Origin: Caballeronia insecticola | Lineage (GTDB): Bacteria > Pseudomonadota > Gammaproteobacteria > Burkholderiales > Burkholderiaceae | Direction: 5' to 3' | DNA: 64,000 bases | Assembly (NCBI RefSeq): GCF_000402035.1 | Contig: NC_021287.1 | Span: forward strand, 2,852,001 to 2,916,000 | Shown: piece after piece, positions 1 through 8,015 of the stretch | Layout of the letters: each line of letters begins with the position of its first letter | Numbering within the stretch: the stretch's first letter is position 1 | Notes under the pieces: model-generated | The model's input: only the letters and a program-made list of their open reading frames with translations | Database searches by the model: none | Told to the model about the DNA's origin: nothing | Made by a program: the position numbers and the translations under genes

Positions 1-359
1 ACATGCTGCTGCAGGCCTTCGCGCAATCGCTCGCGAAGCGCATGCGCCAGTCGGACACCATTGCGCGTCTGGGCGGCGACGAGTTCGTCGTGCTCGCGCA
101 TCAGGTGCGCGACCGGACGGCGGTGCTGGCCGTGGCCGACACCATCCATGCCGTGCTGAGCACGATCACGTCGGTGCAGGAGCGGCCGGTGTCGGTATCG
201 GCGAGCATCGGCGCGTGCCAGCTTTCCAGCGCGAGCGCCGCGCGTCAGACCGACATGACCGCCGTGCTGCGCGCCGCCGACCGCGCCATGTATCGCGCGA
301 AAAGTCTCGGCGAAGGGAAAACCATCTTCGCCGAAACGCGCGACTTCGAAACGAACTAA
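1..359 (+). CDS. GGDEF-domain diguanylate cyclase, C-terminal part (5' end outside window)
   Basis: Only the last 119 codons are in the window; the frame is open at the left edge. The intact active-site motif RLGGDEF lies at nt 66-86, followed by the late-domain motifs VSASIGA and AADRAMYRAK that close a GGDEF domain. The family makes cyclic di-GMP from two GTP, and the intact GGDEF argues for an active enzyme. Sensory and inhibitory-site regions lie upstream and cannot be judged. It converges on fliA with a 19-bp gap to that gene's stop, so it is not part of the flagellar operon, although c-di-GMP control of motility would fit the neighbourhood (inference). Confidence 0.88.
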   Translation, partial: MLLQAFAQSLAKRMRQSDTIARLGGDEFVVLAHQVRDRTAVLAVADTIHAVLSTITSVQERPVSVSASIGACQLSSASAARQTDMTAVLRAADRAMYRAKSLGEGKTIFAETRDFETN

Positions 360-378
360 ACGGCGGCGCTTCGTCCGC

Positions 379-1110
379 TCACGCCTCGACGCTCGTCCAG
401 GCCTGCTCGCGCAGTTTGGTGCGCAGACGCGCCACGGCCTGGCTATGCAACTGGCATACGCGCGACTCGCTCACTTCCATCACCGCGCCGATTTCGCGCA
501 GGTTCAGGCCGCGTTCGTAGTAGAGGCTCATCAGGAGCTTCTCGCGCTCGGGCAGCTTGTCGATCGCTTCGATCAGCGCGCCGCGCAGGCTGTCGTCGAG
601 CAGCGCCGACAGCGGGTCCGAACGATCGACGCAATAACGGTCGAGGAACGGTTCGTCGTCAGCGGAGCGGTCGAAGTCTTCGTAATAGATGAGTTGGCTG
701 CCGTGCAGGTCCTGCAGCATCGACTGATATTCGTCGAGCGGCATGTTCATGTGCTCGGCGATCTCCGTCTCGCTCGCGGAGCGGCCGAGGCTCTGCTCGA
801 CCTTGTGCACCGCCGATTCCACTTCGCGCGAAGTCTTGCGCATGCTGCGCGGCAGCCAGTCGTTGGCGCGCAGCTCGTCGAGCATCGCGCCGCGAATGCG
901 CTGGCTTGCATAGGTTTCGAACTGCGCGCCCTGATCTTCCTTGTAGCGGCTCGCCGCATCCATGAGGCCGATCATGCCGGCCTGAATCAGATCGTCGAGA
1001 TCGACGCTCGCCGGCATCTTGGCGACGAGCTGAAGCCCCAGCCGGCGAACGAGCGGTGCATATTTCGTCAGCACGTCGGACTGTGAGAGTTTGCCTTGGG
1101 CGTTATACAT
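379..1110 (-). CDS. fliA: RNA polymerase sigma factor FliA (sigma 28)
   Basis: Flagellar class 3 sigma factor that directs RNA polymerase to late flagellar, motor and chemotaxis promoters. The 243-residue protein has sigma region 2 near residues 35-85 (DLIQAGMIGLMDAASRY and the FETYASQRIRGAMLDELR stretch) and a region 4 helix-turn-helix near residues 200-225 (LREIGAVMEVSESRV). Length is normal for FliA. I chose the ATG at 1110 because AGGTGA sits 5 nt upstream; a GTG at 1119 is in frame but has no comparable ribosome binding site. It is last in flhF-flhG-fliA, starting 18 nt after the flhG stop, so it is probably cotranscribed. Confidence 0.95.
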   Translation of the reverse strand: MYNAQGKLSQSDVLTKYAPLVRRLGLQLVAKMPASVDLDDLIQAGMIGLMDAASRYKEDQGAQFETYASQRIRGAMLDELRANDWLPRSMRKTSREVESAVHKVEQSLGRSASETEIAEHMNMPLDEYQSMLQDLHGSQLIYYEDFDRSADDEPFLDRYCVDRSDPLSALLDDSLRGALIEAIDKLPEREKLLMSLYYERGLNLREIGAVMEVSESRVCQLHSQAVARLRTKLREQAWTSVEA

Positions 1111-1128
1111 CTTGGTCACCTATCTTGA

Positions 1129-2046
1129 TCACATCGACGCCGTACTGCTCATTGCAAAGTCGTGAAGCGCAGCCGTTCGATGCGCCGCCCCCCGCCCGCC
1201 CTGTTCAGAGTCGCCTTCCGGAATTCGCACGTCTGCCTGGCCATCCGCCGCGCGCATGTACGGCGCGGGGCGCATCGGCCAGTGCAGGAGCTCCGCCGCG
1301 ATCGCGCGGTAGTCGCGTGCCGCGGCCGTGGCCGGGAACGCTTCGACTGCGCAGCGTGAGAGATCCTTCGCCCGAGCGACGCGCGCATCCTCGGACACAT
1401 ACCCTGCCTGCACGAGCGACACGGCCAGATACCGGCTCGCGACGCCCGACAGGTTGTCGAACGCGACCGCCGCGTCAGCCGGGTTCTGCACGTGATTGAT
1501 GAGCACGCGGAACTGGCCGATCGCATGGGCGTAATGCAGGCGCTTCATGCACGCATACGCTTCGGTGATCGCCGACGCGGCTACCCGCGTCACGATGAGA
1601 AAGTCATGCGCCTGCGCCGCGAGCGACGAGAGCGCGCCATGGCGATCGAGTTGCGCATCGATCAGCACGATGTCCGCCGGGCCGTCGAGCAACGCGCGGC
1701 AGTGCGCGGCGTCGTGGCTGATGCGCTCGTCGCGGGGCGCTGCGATCAGCGAGAAGCCGAACGACGTGCGCCCGACGACATCGGCGAGCGCGCGGCGTCC
1801 CGACATCACCGCGGCGAGCGCGCCTGCATCCTCGATTCCCGCCAGACGGCCGACGCAATCGGCATTGCGATGCTCGTCGATCACGAGCACGTCCTTGCCG
1901 TGCACGGACAGCGCCGCGCCGAGATTCATCACCGCCGACGTGCAGCCGATCCCCGCCGGCCCGCCCACCACCGCCACCACACGCGAGCCTGCGCGCGTGA
2001 GCAGCCGTCGCAGACCTTCCGCCTGATCGAGCACGAACTTATCCAA
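1129..2046 (-). CDS. flhG: MinD-like flagellar number regulator FlhG (FleN)
   Basis: ParA/MinD-superfamily protein that in polar flagellates limits flagellar number together with FlhF. About 305 residues. The N-terminal DQAEGLRRL element is typical of FlhG. The P-loop near residue 27 reads GGPAGIGCTSAVMNL, so both lysines of the deviant Walker A (KGGxGKT) are missing, which may weaken ATP hydrolysis. VLVIDEH and IVLIDAQLD fit the other nucleotide-site strands. Start: TTG at 2046, preceded by GGGGTG, gives MDKFVLDQ; an ATG at 2058 is possible but lacks a Shine-Dalgarno sequence. It overlaps the flhF stop by 8 bp, implying translational coupling. Confidence 0.88.
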   Translation of the reverse strand: MDKFVLDQAEGLRRLLTRAGSRVVAVVGGPAGIGCTSAVMNLGAALSVHGKDVLVIDEHRNADCVGRLAGIEDAGALAAVMSGRRALADVVGRTSFGFSLIAAPRDERISHDAAHCRALLDGPADIVLIDAQLDRHGALSSLAAQAHDFLIVTRVAASAITEAYACMKRLHYAHAIGQFRVLINHVQNPADAAVAFDNLSGVASRYLAVSLVQAGYVSEDARVARAKDLSRCAVEAFPATAAARDYRAIAAELLHWPMRPAPYMRAADGQADVRIPEGDSEQGGRGAAHRTAALHDFAMSSTASM

Positions 2047-3826
2047 AGTGCACCCCATGCATGTCGGTCGTGGCGCGCGCGGACAGCGCGGACAAGAGCG
2101 CCGGCACTTCTTCGTCGTGCGGCACGAACGGCGAGCCGTCGCGCGGAATGCAGAACGCGCTCTTGATGAGAAATCGCTTGGTCGCGACGTACAGGTTCTC
2201 CGGCACCTTCTGACCCGTCGAGACGTAATGCACGGGCAGCTTGTAACGGATAACCGTATCGAGCACGCCGCCGAGATTGGTCGCCTCATCCAGCTTGGTC
2301 AGAATGCAGCCCGCGAGCGGCGGCTGATCCGGCGCGCTCTTGTAGGCCTGCACGACTTCGTTGAGCGTGTCGCCGTGGCTCGTCGCGTTGAGCAGCAGAA
2401 TGCGCTGGACCGGTTGACCCGCGCCGCACAGCATCGCGATCTGGTCGGAGACCATGCGGTCGCGCTGGCTCATGCCGATCGTGTCGATCAGCACGATGTG
2501 TTTGTTGCGCAACTCGGACAGCGCGAGTTGCAGGTCGGCGGCGTCCTTCACCGCGTGCACCGACACGCCCAGAATCTTGCCGAAGATGCGCAGTTGCTCG
2601 TGCGCGCCGATCCGGTAGCTGTCGGTCGTGAGCAACGCGACCTTGCTCGCGCCGAAGCGCATCACGCAGCGCGCGGCGAGCTTCGCGGTGGTCGTCGTCT
2701 TGCCGACGCCCGTCGGGCCCATCAGCGCGAATACGCCGCCGCGCTCCATCAGCGCGTCTTCGCTGTCCATCACCGGGATATTCGTTTCGAGAACCTGCTG
2801 CACCCATTCGAGCGCGCCTTCGACGCTTTCCATCTCCGGCATGTTGTCCATCATCATGCGCACGAGCTGGGCGGAGAAACCCGCCGCGAACAGCCGCTTC
2901 GTCAGCGTGCTGCCGGTCGGGTTGCGGCGCTGGCGCTCGCCCCAGAGCAGACCGGAGAAATGCTCTTCCATCATCTCGCGCATCGACGAGAGTTCGTTCA
3001 TCACCGTATCGTTGACGACCTGCTGCATGCGCGCGCGGATCGCTTCGGTCACGACCGCCGCGGCGTTCGCGGGCAGGCCTTCGAATGCGTTCTCCGGCGA
3101 AGCCTGCGCGGCGTTCGCGACGGGCGCGGCTTCTGCGGCCGCGTGCGGCGCGCTCGTGTTGATCTTCTGCGCGGCGCGGCGGGCGGCGACCTGTGCGGCT
3201 TCGCGCGCCCAGTCCGGCGTGTCGATCTTCGACTGCGTGACCGGCGCGGCGTGGTTCTGCTGCTGGCGCATCACGTAGCGCGCGGCGTCCGGCTGTTCGG
3301 CGCGCGGTTCCTGCGCGCTGACCTTCACCGGCACGCCCATGCCGCGGGCGATTGCGGCGGACGCCGTGAGCGGACGGTTCGACGGCATCGACGCCTGTTG
3401 CGCGAGGCGCTTCGCGTGCTCGATCAGCCACGGGTTCGAATCGGCCATCGTGCGGGACGCGTCGTCGGCGTGCGCGGCTTCGTGGCCCGGCTGGGCGTAA
3501 TCGTCTTCGTCGTCGGCGTCGCTGTTCGCGCCGAACACCGAGGAAAACACATCGCCGCTCGCATACGGGTTCGCGGCGGGCTGCTTCGCCGGCAACGCGG
3601 CGGCAGCGGCGGCCAGCGCCGCGCGGGACGTGCCGTTCGAGCGCACCGCCTGCTCCTTGACGGCGGGCGAAATCGACGCGATGTCGCTGTCCGCGACCGC
3701 CACGATTTCGACGGAACCGTCGTCGAGCGTGCGATTGGACAACACCACGGCATCGGGGCCGAGCGCTTCACGAACCTGGCGCAGTGCGTCGCGGCTGTTC
3801 GCGCCGATGAATTTACGAATGTTCAA
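2039..3826 (-). CDS. flhF: Flagellar biosynthesis SRP-like GTPase FlhF
   Basis: SRP-family GTPase (FtsY/Ffh relatives) that sets flagellar placement. About 595 residues. A short basic N-terminus (NIRKFIGANSRDALRQVREALG) is followed by a low-complexity Ala-rich linker to about residue 250. The NG domain then has a G1 loop GPTGVGKTTT near residue 368, TTDSYRIGAHEQL, DTIGMSQRDR and the G4 motif TKLDEA. Start: TTG at 3826 with GGGGG just upstream gives the family-type N-terminus MNIRKFIG. In-frame ATGs at 3913 and 4015 add residues with no family look. It heads flhF-flhG-fliA. Its upstream neighbour is a divergent metabolic gene, not flhA. Confidence 0.93.
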   Translation of the reverse strand: MNIRKFIGANSRDALRQVREALGPDAVVLSNRTLDDGSVEIVAVADSDIASISPAVKEQAVRSNGTSRAALAAAAAALPAKQPAANPYASGDVFSSVFGANSDADDEDDYAQPGHEAAHADDASRTMADSNPWLIEHAKRLAQQASMPSNRPLTASAAIARGMGVPVKVSAQEPRAEQPDAARYVMRQQQNHAAPVTQSKIDTPDWAREAAQVAARRAAQKINTSAPHAAAEAAPVANAAQASPENAFEGLPANAAAVVTEAIRARMQQVVNDTVMNELSSMREMMEEHFSGLLWGERQRRNPTGSTLTKRLFAAGFSAQLVRMMMDNMPEMESVEGALEWVQQVLETNIPVMDSEDALMERGGVFALMGPTGVGKTTTTAKLAARCVMRFGASKVALLTTDSYRIGAHEQLRIFGKILGVSVHAVKDAADLQLALSELRNKHIVLIDTIGMSQRDRMVSDQIAMLCGAGQPVQRILLLNATSHGDTLNEVVQAYKSAPDQPPLAGCILTKLDEATNLGGVLDTVIRYKLPVHYVSTGQKVPENLYVATKRFLIKSAFCIPRDGSPFVPHDEEVPALLSALSARATTDMHGVHFG

Positions 3827-4137
3827 ACGTGCCCCCGATGAGGTGTGGACTGCAATCTTTAGCAAGCGGACTCCGTCTGGCTTATTGCCGTGTCCGCTTT
3901 TCAGTGAGGCCATTATTGCGAACTTCGTCTTTTGTCCATCGCCGGATAAAGGGTGAGAAAAAGGGGTATTTCGGCTGATGGAGACGCCGCGTCCGCCGTT
4001 CCGAGTTCCGCACATCGGAAGAAGATTCCGCGTGGCGGGTTTTCAGCGACCGCGCGAGGGCGTAAGCTTGAGGACATTTCGCTCGACGTCCGGCTGCGTT
4101 TTTTGGCCGGCGAGCCATCCAAAGGAGACTTCATCGC
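3827..4137. other. Divergent intergenic region between flhF and a ThDP-dependent enzyme gene
   Basis: A 311-bp stretch separating two divergent starts, so it should carry promoters for both. GGAGA lies about 10 nt before the ATG at 4138. I see no convincing sigma-70 or sigma-28 hexamer pair. The flhF frame stays open back to 4015, but those residues look non-conserved. Confidence 0.5.
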
Positions 4138-5844
4138 ATGGCGTCCGCTGTCCCTCCCGCGCAATCCGCTGCCCCTGACGACCAGACCACCGGCGCGCGC
4201 CTCGTCGTCGATGCGCTCGTGCATCACGGCGTCGAGCGCGTGTTCTGCGTGCCCGGCGAGAGTTTTCTCGCGGTGCTCGATTCCCTGCACGACGAAACCG
4301 CGCACATCCAGACGATCGTCTGCCGCCACGAGGCCGCTGCGGCGAACATGGCCGAAGCCGTCGGCAAGCTGACGGGCAAACCGGGCGTCGCGATCGTCAC
4401 GCGCGGACCGGGCGCGACGCACGCGTCGATCGGCGTGCACACCGCGTTTCAGGACTCGACGCCGATGATCCTGCTCATCGGCCAATGCGCGCGCGATCAC
4501 ATGGATCGCGAGGCGTTTCAGGAGATCGATTACCGCCGCATGTTCGGGCAGATGGCGAAATGGGTCGCGCAGATCGACGATCCGCGCCGCGTGCCGGAGT
4601 ATCTGAGCCACGCGTTCCACGTCGCGACTTCGGGGCGGCCTGGTCCGGTCGTGCTGGCGCTGCCGGAGGACATGCTGACCGAGACGTGTCCGGCCGTGCC
4701 GCCGGCGCCGCGTTATCAGCGCGTGGCGGCGGCGCCCGCGCCCGCGCAGATCGAGCGCCTGCGCGCGTTGCTCGCGAATGCGAAGAAGCCGTTCGTGATT
4801 GCGGGCGGTAGCGGCTGGAGCTTGCAAGCCACGCAAGATTTCGCGCGCTTCGTCGAGCAATGGAAACTGCCGGTCGGCTGCGCGTTCCGCTATCAGGACA
4901 CCCTGAACAACGAGCATCCGAATTACGCGGGCGATGTCGGGCTCGGCATCAATCCGGCGCTTGCCGCGCGCGTGCGCGACGCCGACGTGCTGTTCGTGCT
5001 CGGCCCGCGCATGGGCGAATCGACGACGGGCGGCTACACGCTGCTCGATATCCCGAAGACGAAGCAGACGCTCATCCACGTGCATCAGGGCGCGGAGGAA
5101 CTCGGGCGCGTGTACAGCGCAGATTTGCCGATCGTCTCCGGCATGCCGGAAATCGCGTCGATGCTCGCGGCGCTCGAACCGCCGTCCGACATTCCGTGGG
5201 CGGGCGAAGCCGAAGCCGCGCACGCCGCGTATTTGTCTTGGCGCACGCCGCGCCCGATGCTCGGCGACGTCCAGCTCGGCGAAATCATGCGCGCGCTGGC
5301 GCAAACCATTCCCGCCGACTCCATCCTCACGAACGGCGCGGGCAATTACGCGACGTGGCTGCATCGGCACTATTCGTACCGGCATTTCCGCTCGCAGGTC
5401 GCGCCGACCAGCGGCGCCATGGGCTACGGCGTGCCCGCCGCGATCGCCGCGAAGTCGCTGTATCCGGAGCGCACGGTGATCGCGTTCGCGGGCGACGGCT
5501 GCTTCATGATGTCGAGCAACGAACTCGCCACGGCAATGCAGTATGGGCTGGCGGTGATTTTCGTCGTCGTGAACAACGCGCAGTACGGCACGATCCGCAT
5601 GCATCAGGAGCGGCATTACCCGAATCGCGTGCACGGCACCGGGCTCACCAATCCGGACTTCGTCGCGTATGCGCGCGCGTTCGGTGCGCACGGCGAATTG
5701 GTCGAGACGACAGATCAGTTCATGCCCGCCTTCGAACGCGCGGTGGCTTCCGGCTTGCCCGCGGTCATCGAAATCCGCATTCCGCCGGATCAGAGCACGC
5801 CGGGCGCGACACTTGAACAAATTCGCCAGCAAGGCACGCGCTAA
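4138..5844 (+). CDS. Thiamine diphosphate-dependent enzyme, acetolactate synthase-like
   Basis: A 568-residue member of the acetolactate synthase/benzoylformate decarboxylase superfamily. N-terminal pyrimidine-binding domain (about 20-190) with the catalytic-type Glu65 in CRHEAAAANMAEA; central domain (about 205-340); C-terminal pyrophosphate domain with the ThDP/Mg motif GDGCFMMSSNEL near 452 ending in VVVNN. AAAGGAGA precedes the ATG. No regulatory small subunit gene is adjacent, so it is probably not the biosynthetic IlvB enzyme. Candidate substrates are pyruvate or another 2-oxo acid. It stands alone and is divergent from flhF. The superfamily is certain, the substrate unknown. Confidence 0.88.
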   Translation: MASAVPPAQSAAPDDQTTGARLVVDALVHHGVERVFCVPGESFLAVLDSLHDETAHIQTIVCRHEAAAANMAEAVGKLTGKPGVAIVTRGPGATHASIGVHTAFQDSTPMILLIGQCARDHMDREAFQEIDYRRMFGQMAKWVAQIDDPRRVPEYLSHAFHVATSGRPGPVVLALPEDMLTETCPAVPPAPRYQRVAAAPAPAQIERLRALLANAKKPFVIAGGSGWSLQATQDFARFVEQWKLPVGCAFRYQDTLNNEHPNYAGDVGLGINPALAARVRDADVLFVLGPRMGESTTGGYTLLDIPKTKQTLIHVHQGAEELGRVYSADLPIVSGMPEIASMLAALEPPSDIPWAGEAEAAHAAYLSWRTPRPMLGDVQLGEIMRALAQTIPADSILTNGAGNYATWLHRHYSYRHFRSQVAPTSGAMGYGVPAAIAAKSLYPERTVIAFAGDGCFMMSSNELATAMQYGLAVIFVVVNNAQYGTIRMHQERHYPNRVHGTGLTNPDFVAYARAFGAHGELVETTDQFMPAFERAVASGLPAVIEIRIPPDQSTPGATLEQIRQQGTR

Positions 5845-5922
5845 CGGACAAACTTTCAATCCGCTTGCGACAGTATTCCGGTGGCAGTAGAGTAGCCAGT
5901 TCGAAACCACCGGGAGTTAGCG

Positions 5923-6186
5923 ATGCTTAAGATTCTGGCGCTGTCATTGGCTTTGGGTTTCTCGGGCGCGGCGTTCGCGAAGGCGGATTGCACGGCGCAC
6001 CCGAAGAGCGAATGGATGAAGGAGTCGGATGCCAAGGCGCAGCTCGAAGCGCAGGGCTACAAGATCCGCAAATTCAAGGTCGATGGCAACTGCTATGAAA
6101 TCTACGGCCACGACAAGAACGGCAAGAAGGTCGAGATTTATTACGACACGAAGACGCTGGCTGTCGTGAAGTCGGAAGTGGAATAA
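5923..6186 (+). CDS. Small exported PepSY-domain protein
   Basis: An 87-residue protein with a cleavable signal peptide (residues 1-19, hydrophobic core then AAFA before KADC). The mature part resembles one PepSY unit: an SDAKAQLEAQGYKIRKFKVD helix-strand, NCYEIYGHD and a KKVEIYYDTKTLAVVK end. PepSY domains are periplasmic or extracellular modules often found beside cytochromes or peptidases. A GGGAG site lies upstream. Only 2 nt separate it from the following cytochrome b561-type gene, so the two are almost surely one transcript and may form a membrane redox pair (inference). Confidence 0.85.
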   Translation: MLKILALSLALGFSGAAFAKADCTAHPKSEWMKESDAKAQLEAQGYKIRKFKVDGNCYEIYGHDKNGKKVEIYYDTKTLAVVKSEVE

Positions 6187-6188
6187 GC

Positions 6189-6728
6189 GTGACGCCCGTT
6201 GCCCGCGTGAGAGTATGGGACGCCTGGGTCCGGCTCACGCACTGGACGGTGGCGGGCATCGTCATCTGGAATCTGTTCGGGCCGACGGATTCCACGCATC
6301 GTCTGCTGGGATATGTCGCGGCGGGGCTGGTCGCCGCGCGTATCGTGTGGGGCTTCGTCGGCTCGCGTCATGCGCGCTTCTCGGCGTGGTGGCCTACGTG
6401 GTCACATCTCATCGATTATCTGCGCTCGCTTGCGCAAGGCAAGCCGATGCATCACGTCTCGCACAATCCGCTCGGCGGATTGATGGCGCTCTTTCTGTGG
6501 TCGCTGATTCTCGCGCTCGCGGTGTCCGGCTGGATCATGCGGCTCGATATGTTCTGGGGCGAAGACTGGCCGCAGGAGATTCACACGCGGCTGTCGGTCG
6601 CGGTCGAGGTTTGCGTGTGCGTGCATGTGGCCGCGGCAGTGCTGATGAGTCTGTGGACGCGGGAGAATCTCATCGGGGCGATGGTGACGGGGTGGAAGCG
6701 GAGCGCCGAAAACAAAAAAGCCCCGTGA
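6189..6728 (+). CDS. Cytochrome b561-family membrane protein
   Basis: A 179-residue protein with about four hydrophobic helices. The N-terminus VRVWDAWVRLTHW is typical of the b561/hydrogenase cytochrome b family, with candidate haem-ligand histidines in RLTHWT, STHRLLGY, EIHTRL and CVHVAAAV. Predicted role: di-haem quinol- or c-type-cytochrome-linked electron transfer in the inner membrane. Start is GTG at 6189, 2 nt after the PepSY stop, and no better ATG gives a full first helix. The stop codon lies inside the stem of the downstream terminator, which is shared with the convergent binding-protein gene. Confidence 0.85.
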   Translation: MTPVARVRVWDAWVRLTHWTVAGIVIWNLFGPTDSTHRLLGYVAAGLVAARIVWGFVGSRHARFSAWWPTWSHLIDYLRSLAQGKPMHHVSHNPLGGLMALFLWSLILALAVSGWIMRLDMFWGEDWPQEIHTRLSVAVEVCVCVHVAAAVLMSLWTRENLIGAMVTGWKRSAENKKAP

Positions 6729-6746
6729 CGCGAATCACGAGGCTTT
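6717..6746. terminator. Bidirectional intrinsic terminator
   Basis: Stem of AAAGCCCCGTGA and TCACGAGGCTTT with one C-A mismatch and a CGCGAA loop. A run of A on the left gives a U tract for the minus-strand gene, and TTT follows on the plus side. It serves the convergent cytochrome b561 and binding-protein genes and overlaps the last codons of the former. Confidence 0.8.
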
Positions 6747-6770
6747 CTCACCGCTCGGAACCGAGAGCGC

Positions 6771-7916
6771 TTACTTCCCGCCCACGCTCTGCAGCGTCGT
6801 CCACTTGCCGCCGACAACCTTATACAGCGTGATGCCGCCGTTCTTCAGATCGCCCTTCGTGTCGTACGACAGATGCTTTGCCGTCACGCCCTGCATGTCC
6901 GTCTTCGCGAGGAACGGCAGGTACTTCGCCGGGTCCGTCGAGTTGGCGGCCTTCATCGCGTTGAACAGGGCCATCGCGCCGTCGTAGGCGTACGGCGAGT
7001 ACGTCTGCACGTCTTCGTTGAAGCGCTTCTTGTACTTCGCTTCGTAGTCCGCGCCGCCCGGCATTTCGTTCATCGGCAGACCGGCGAGCGATGCCACCGT
7101 GCCGTCAGCCGCGTCGCCCGCGATCTTCAGGAACGTGTCCGTCTTCACCATTTCGCCCGCCATCAGCGGTGCGCGGAAGCCGAGCGTCTTCATTTGCTTG
7201 GCCATCGGGCCGGCTTGCGAATCGGCGCCGCCGTAGTACACGAGGTCCGGATTCGTCGACTTGATCTTGGTCAGAATCGCCTTGAAGTCGACGGCCTTGT
7301 CGTTCGTGAATTCACGATCGACCACCGTGCCGCCCGCTGCCTTCGCCGCCTTCTCGAACTGGTCCGCGAGACCCTGGCCGTAAGCCGTGCGGTCGTCGAC
7401 GATCGCGATCTTCTTGACCTTCAGGTTCTTCACCGCGAACTCGCCCGCGACCGAGCCTTGCTGCGTGTCCGAGGTCATCATGCGGAAGGCCGTCTTGAAG
7501 CCTTGCGTCGTGTATTCGGGAGCGGTCGCCATGGCGACTTGCGGGATGCCCGCGTTCGCGTAGATGCGCGATGCCGGAATCGTCGTGCCCGAGTTGAAGT
7601 GGCCGAGCATGCCCTTGATGCCGTCGTCGACGAGGCGCTGCGCGACGGTCGTGCCCGTGCGCGGGTCAGCCTGGTCGTCCGCCGAGTCCAGCACGATGCG
7701 AACCGGCTTGCCGCCGATCACCGGCTTGGTCGCGTTGAAGTCCTCGACCGCCAGCGTGATGCCGTTCTGCATGTCCTTGCCGTAGTGCGCCTGCGCGCCG
7801 GTCAGCGGTCCGGCATAACCGACCTTCACGTCCTCTGCCTGCTGTGCAACTGCGGTCCCCGCGAACAGGCCGGCGAACGTCATGGCTGCCGCCAGCTTGG
7901 TCATCGTGTGCTTCAT
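6771..7916 (-). CDS. Branched-chain amino acid ABC transporter substrate-binding protein
   Basis: A 381-residue periplasmic binding protein of the LivK/LivJ type (Peripla_BP_6). Signal peptide about 1-24 with AVAQQ at the cleavage site. Mature start EDVKVGYAGPLTGAQAHYGKDM is classic for the family, followed by a GMLGHFNSGTTIPAS ligand-lobe motif and ending in the GGKWTTLQSVGG strand. A GGAGAAGC site precedes the ATG. No permease or ATPase is adjacent, so it probably feeds a transporter encoded elsewhere. It lies 99 bp downstream of putA on the same strand, which suggests shared regulation with amino acid catabolism (inference). Confidence 0.9.
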   Translation of the reverse strand: MKHTMTKLAAAMTFAGLFAGTAVAQQAEDVKVGYAGPLTGAQAHYGKDMQNGITLAVEDFNATKPVIGGKPVRIVLDSADDQADPRTGTTVAQRLVDDGIKGMLGHFNSGTTIPASRIYANAGIPQVAMATAPEYTTQGFKTAFRMMTSDTQQGSVAGEFAVKNLKVKKIAIVDDRTAYGQGLADQFEKAAKAAGGTVVDREFTNDKAVDFKAILTKIKSTNPDLVYYGGADSQAGPMAKQMKTLGFRAPLMAGEMVKTDTFLKIAGDAADGTVASLAGLPMNEMPGGADYEAKYKKRFNEDVQTYSPYAYDGAMALFNAMKAANSTDPAKYLPFLAKTDMQGVTAKHLSYDTKGDLKNGGITLYKVVGGKWTTLQSVGGK

Positions 7917-8015
7917 AGCTTCTCCTGGTTCCAGTGTGGATGGCAGCCTGTGCCGGGATCGCCGTGCCTGCTGCCGCTTGTTTGAATTCGCTTGAATCGA
8001 ACGTTCGAGGGTGGC

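Noticed and set aside
3913..5910. A 665-codon minus-strand frame opposite the ThDP enzyme gene
   Set aside because: The plus-strand product has clear catalytic motifs; the minus-strand frame has an Arg/His-rich shadow composition.
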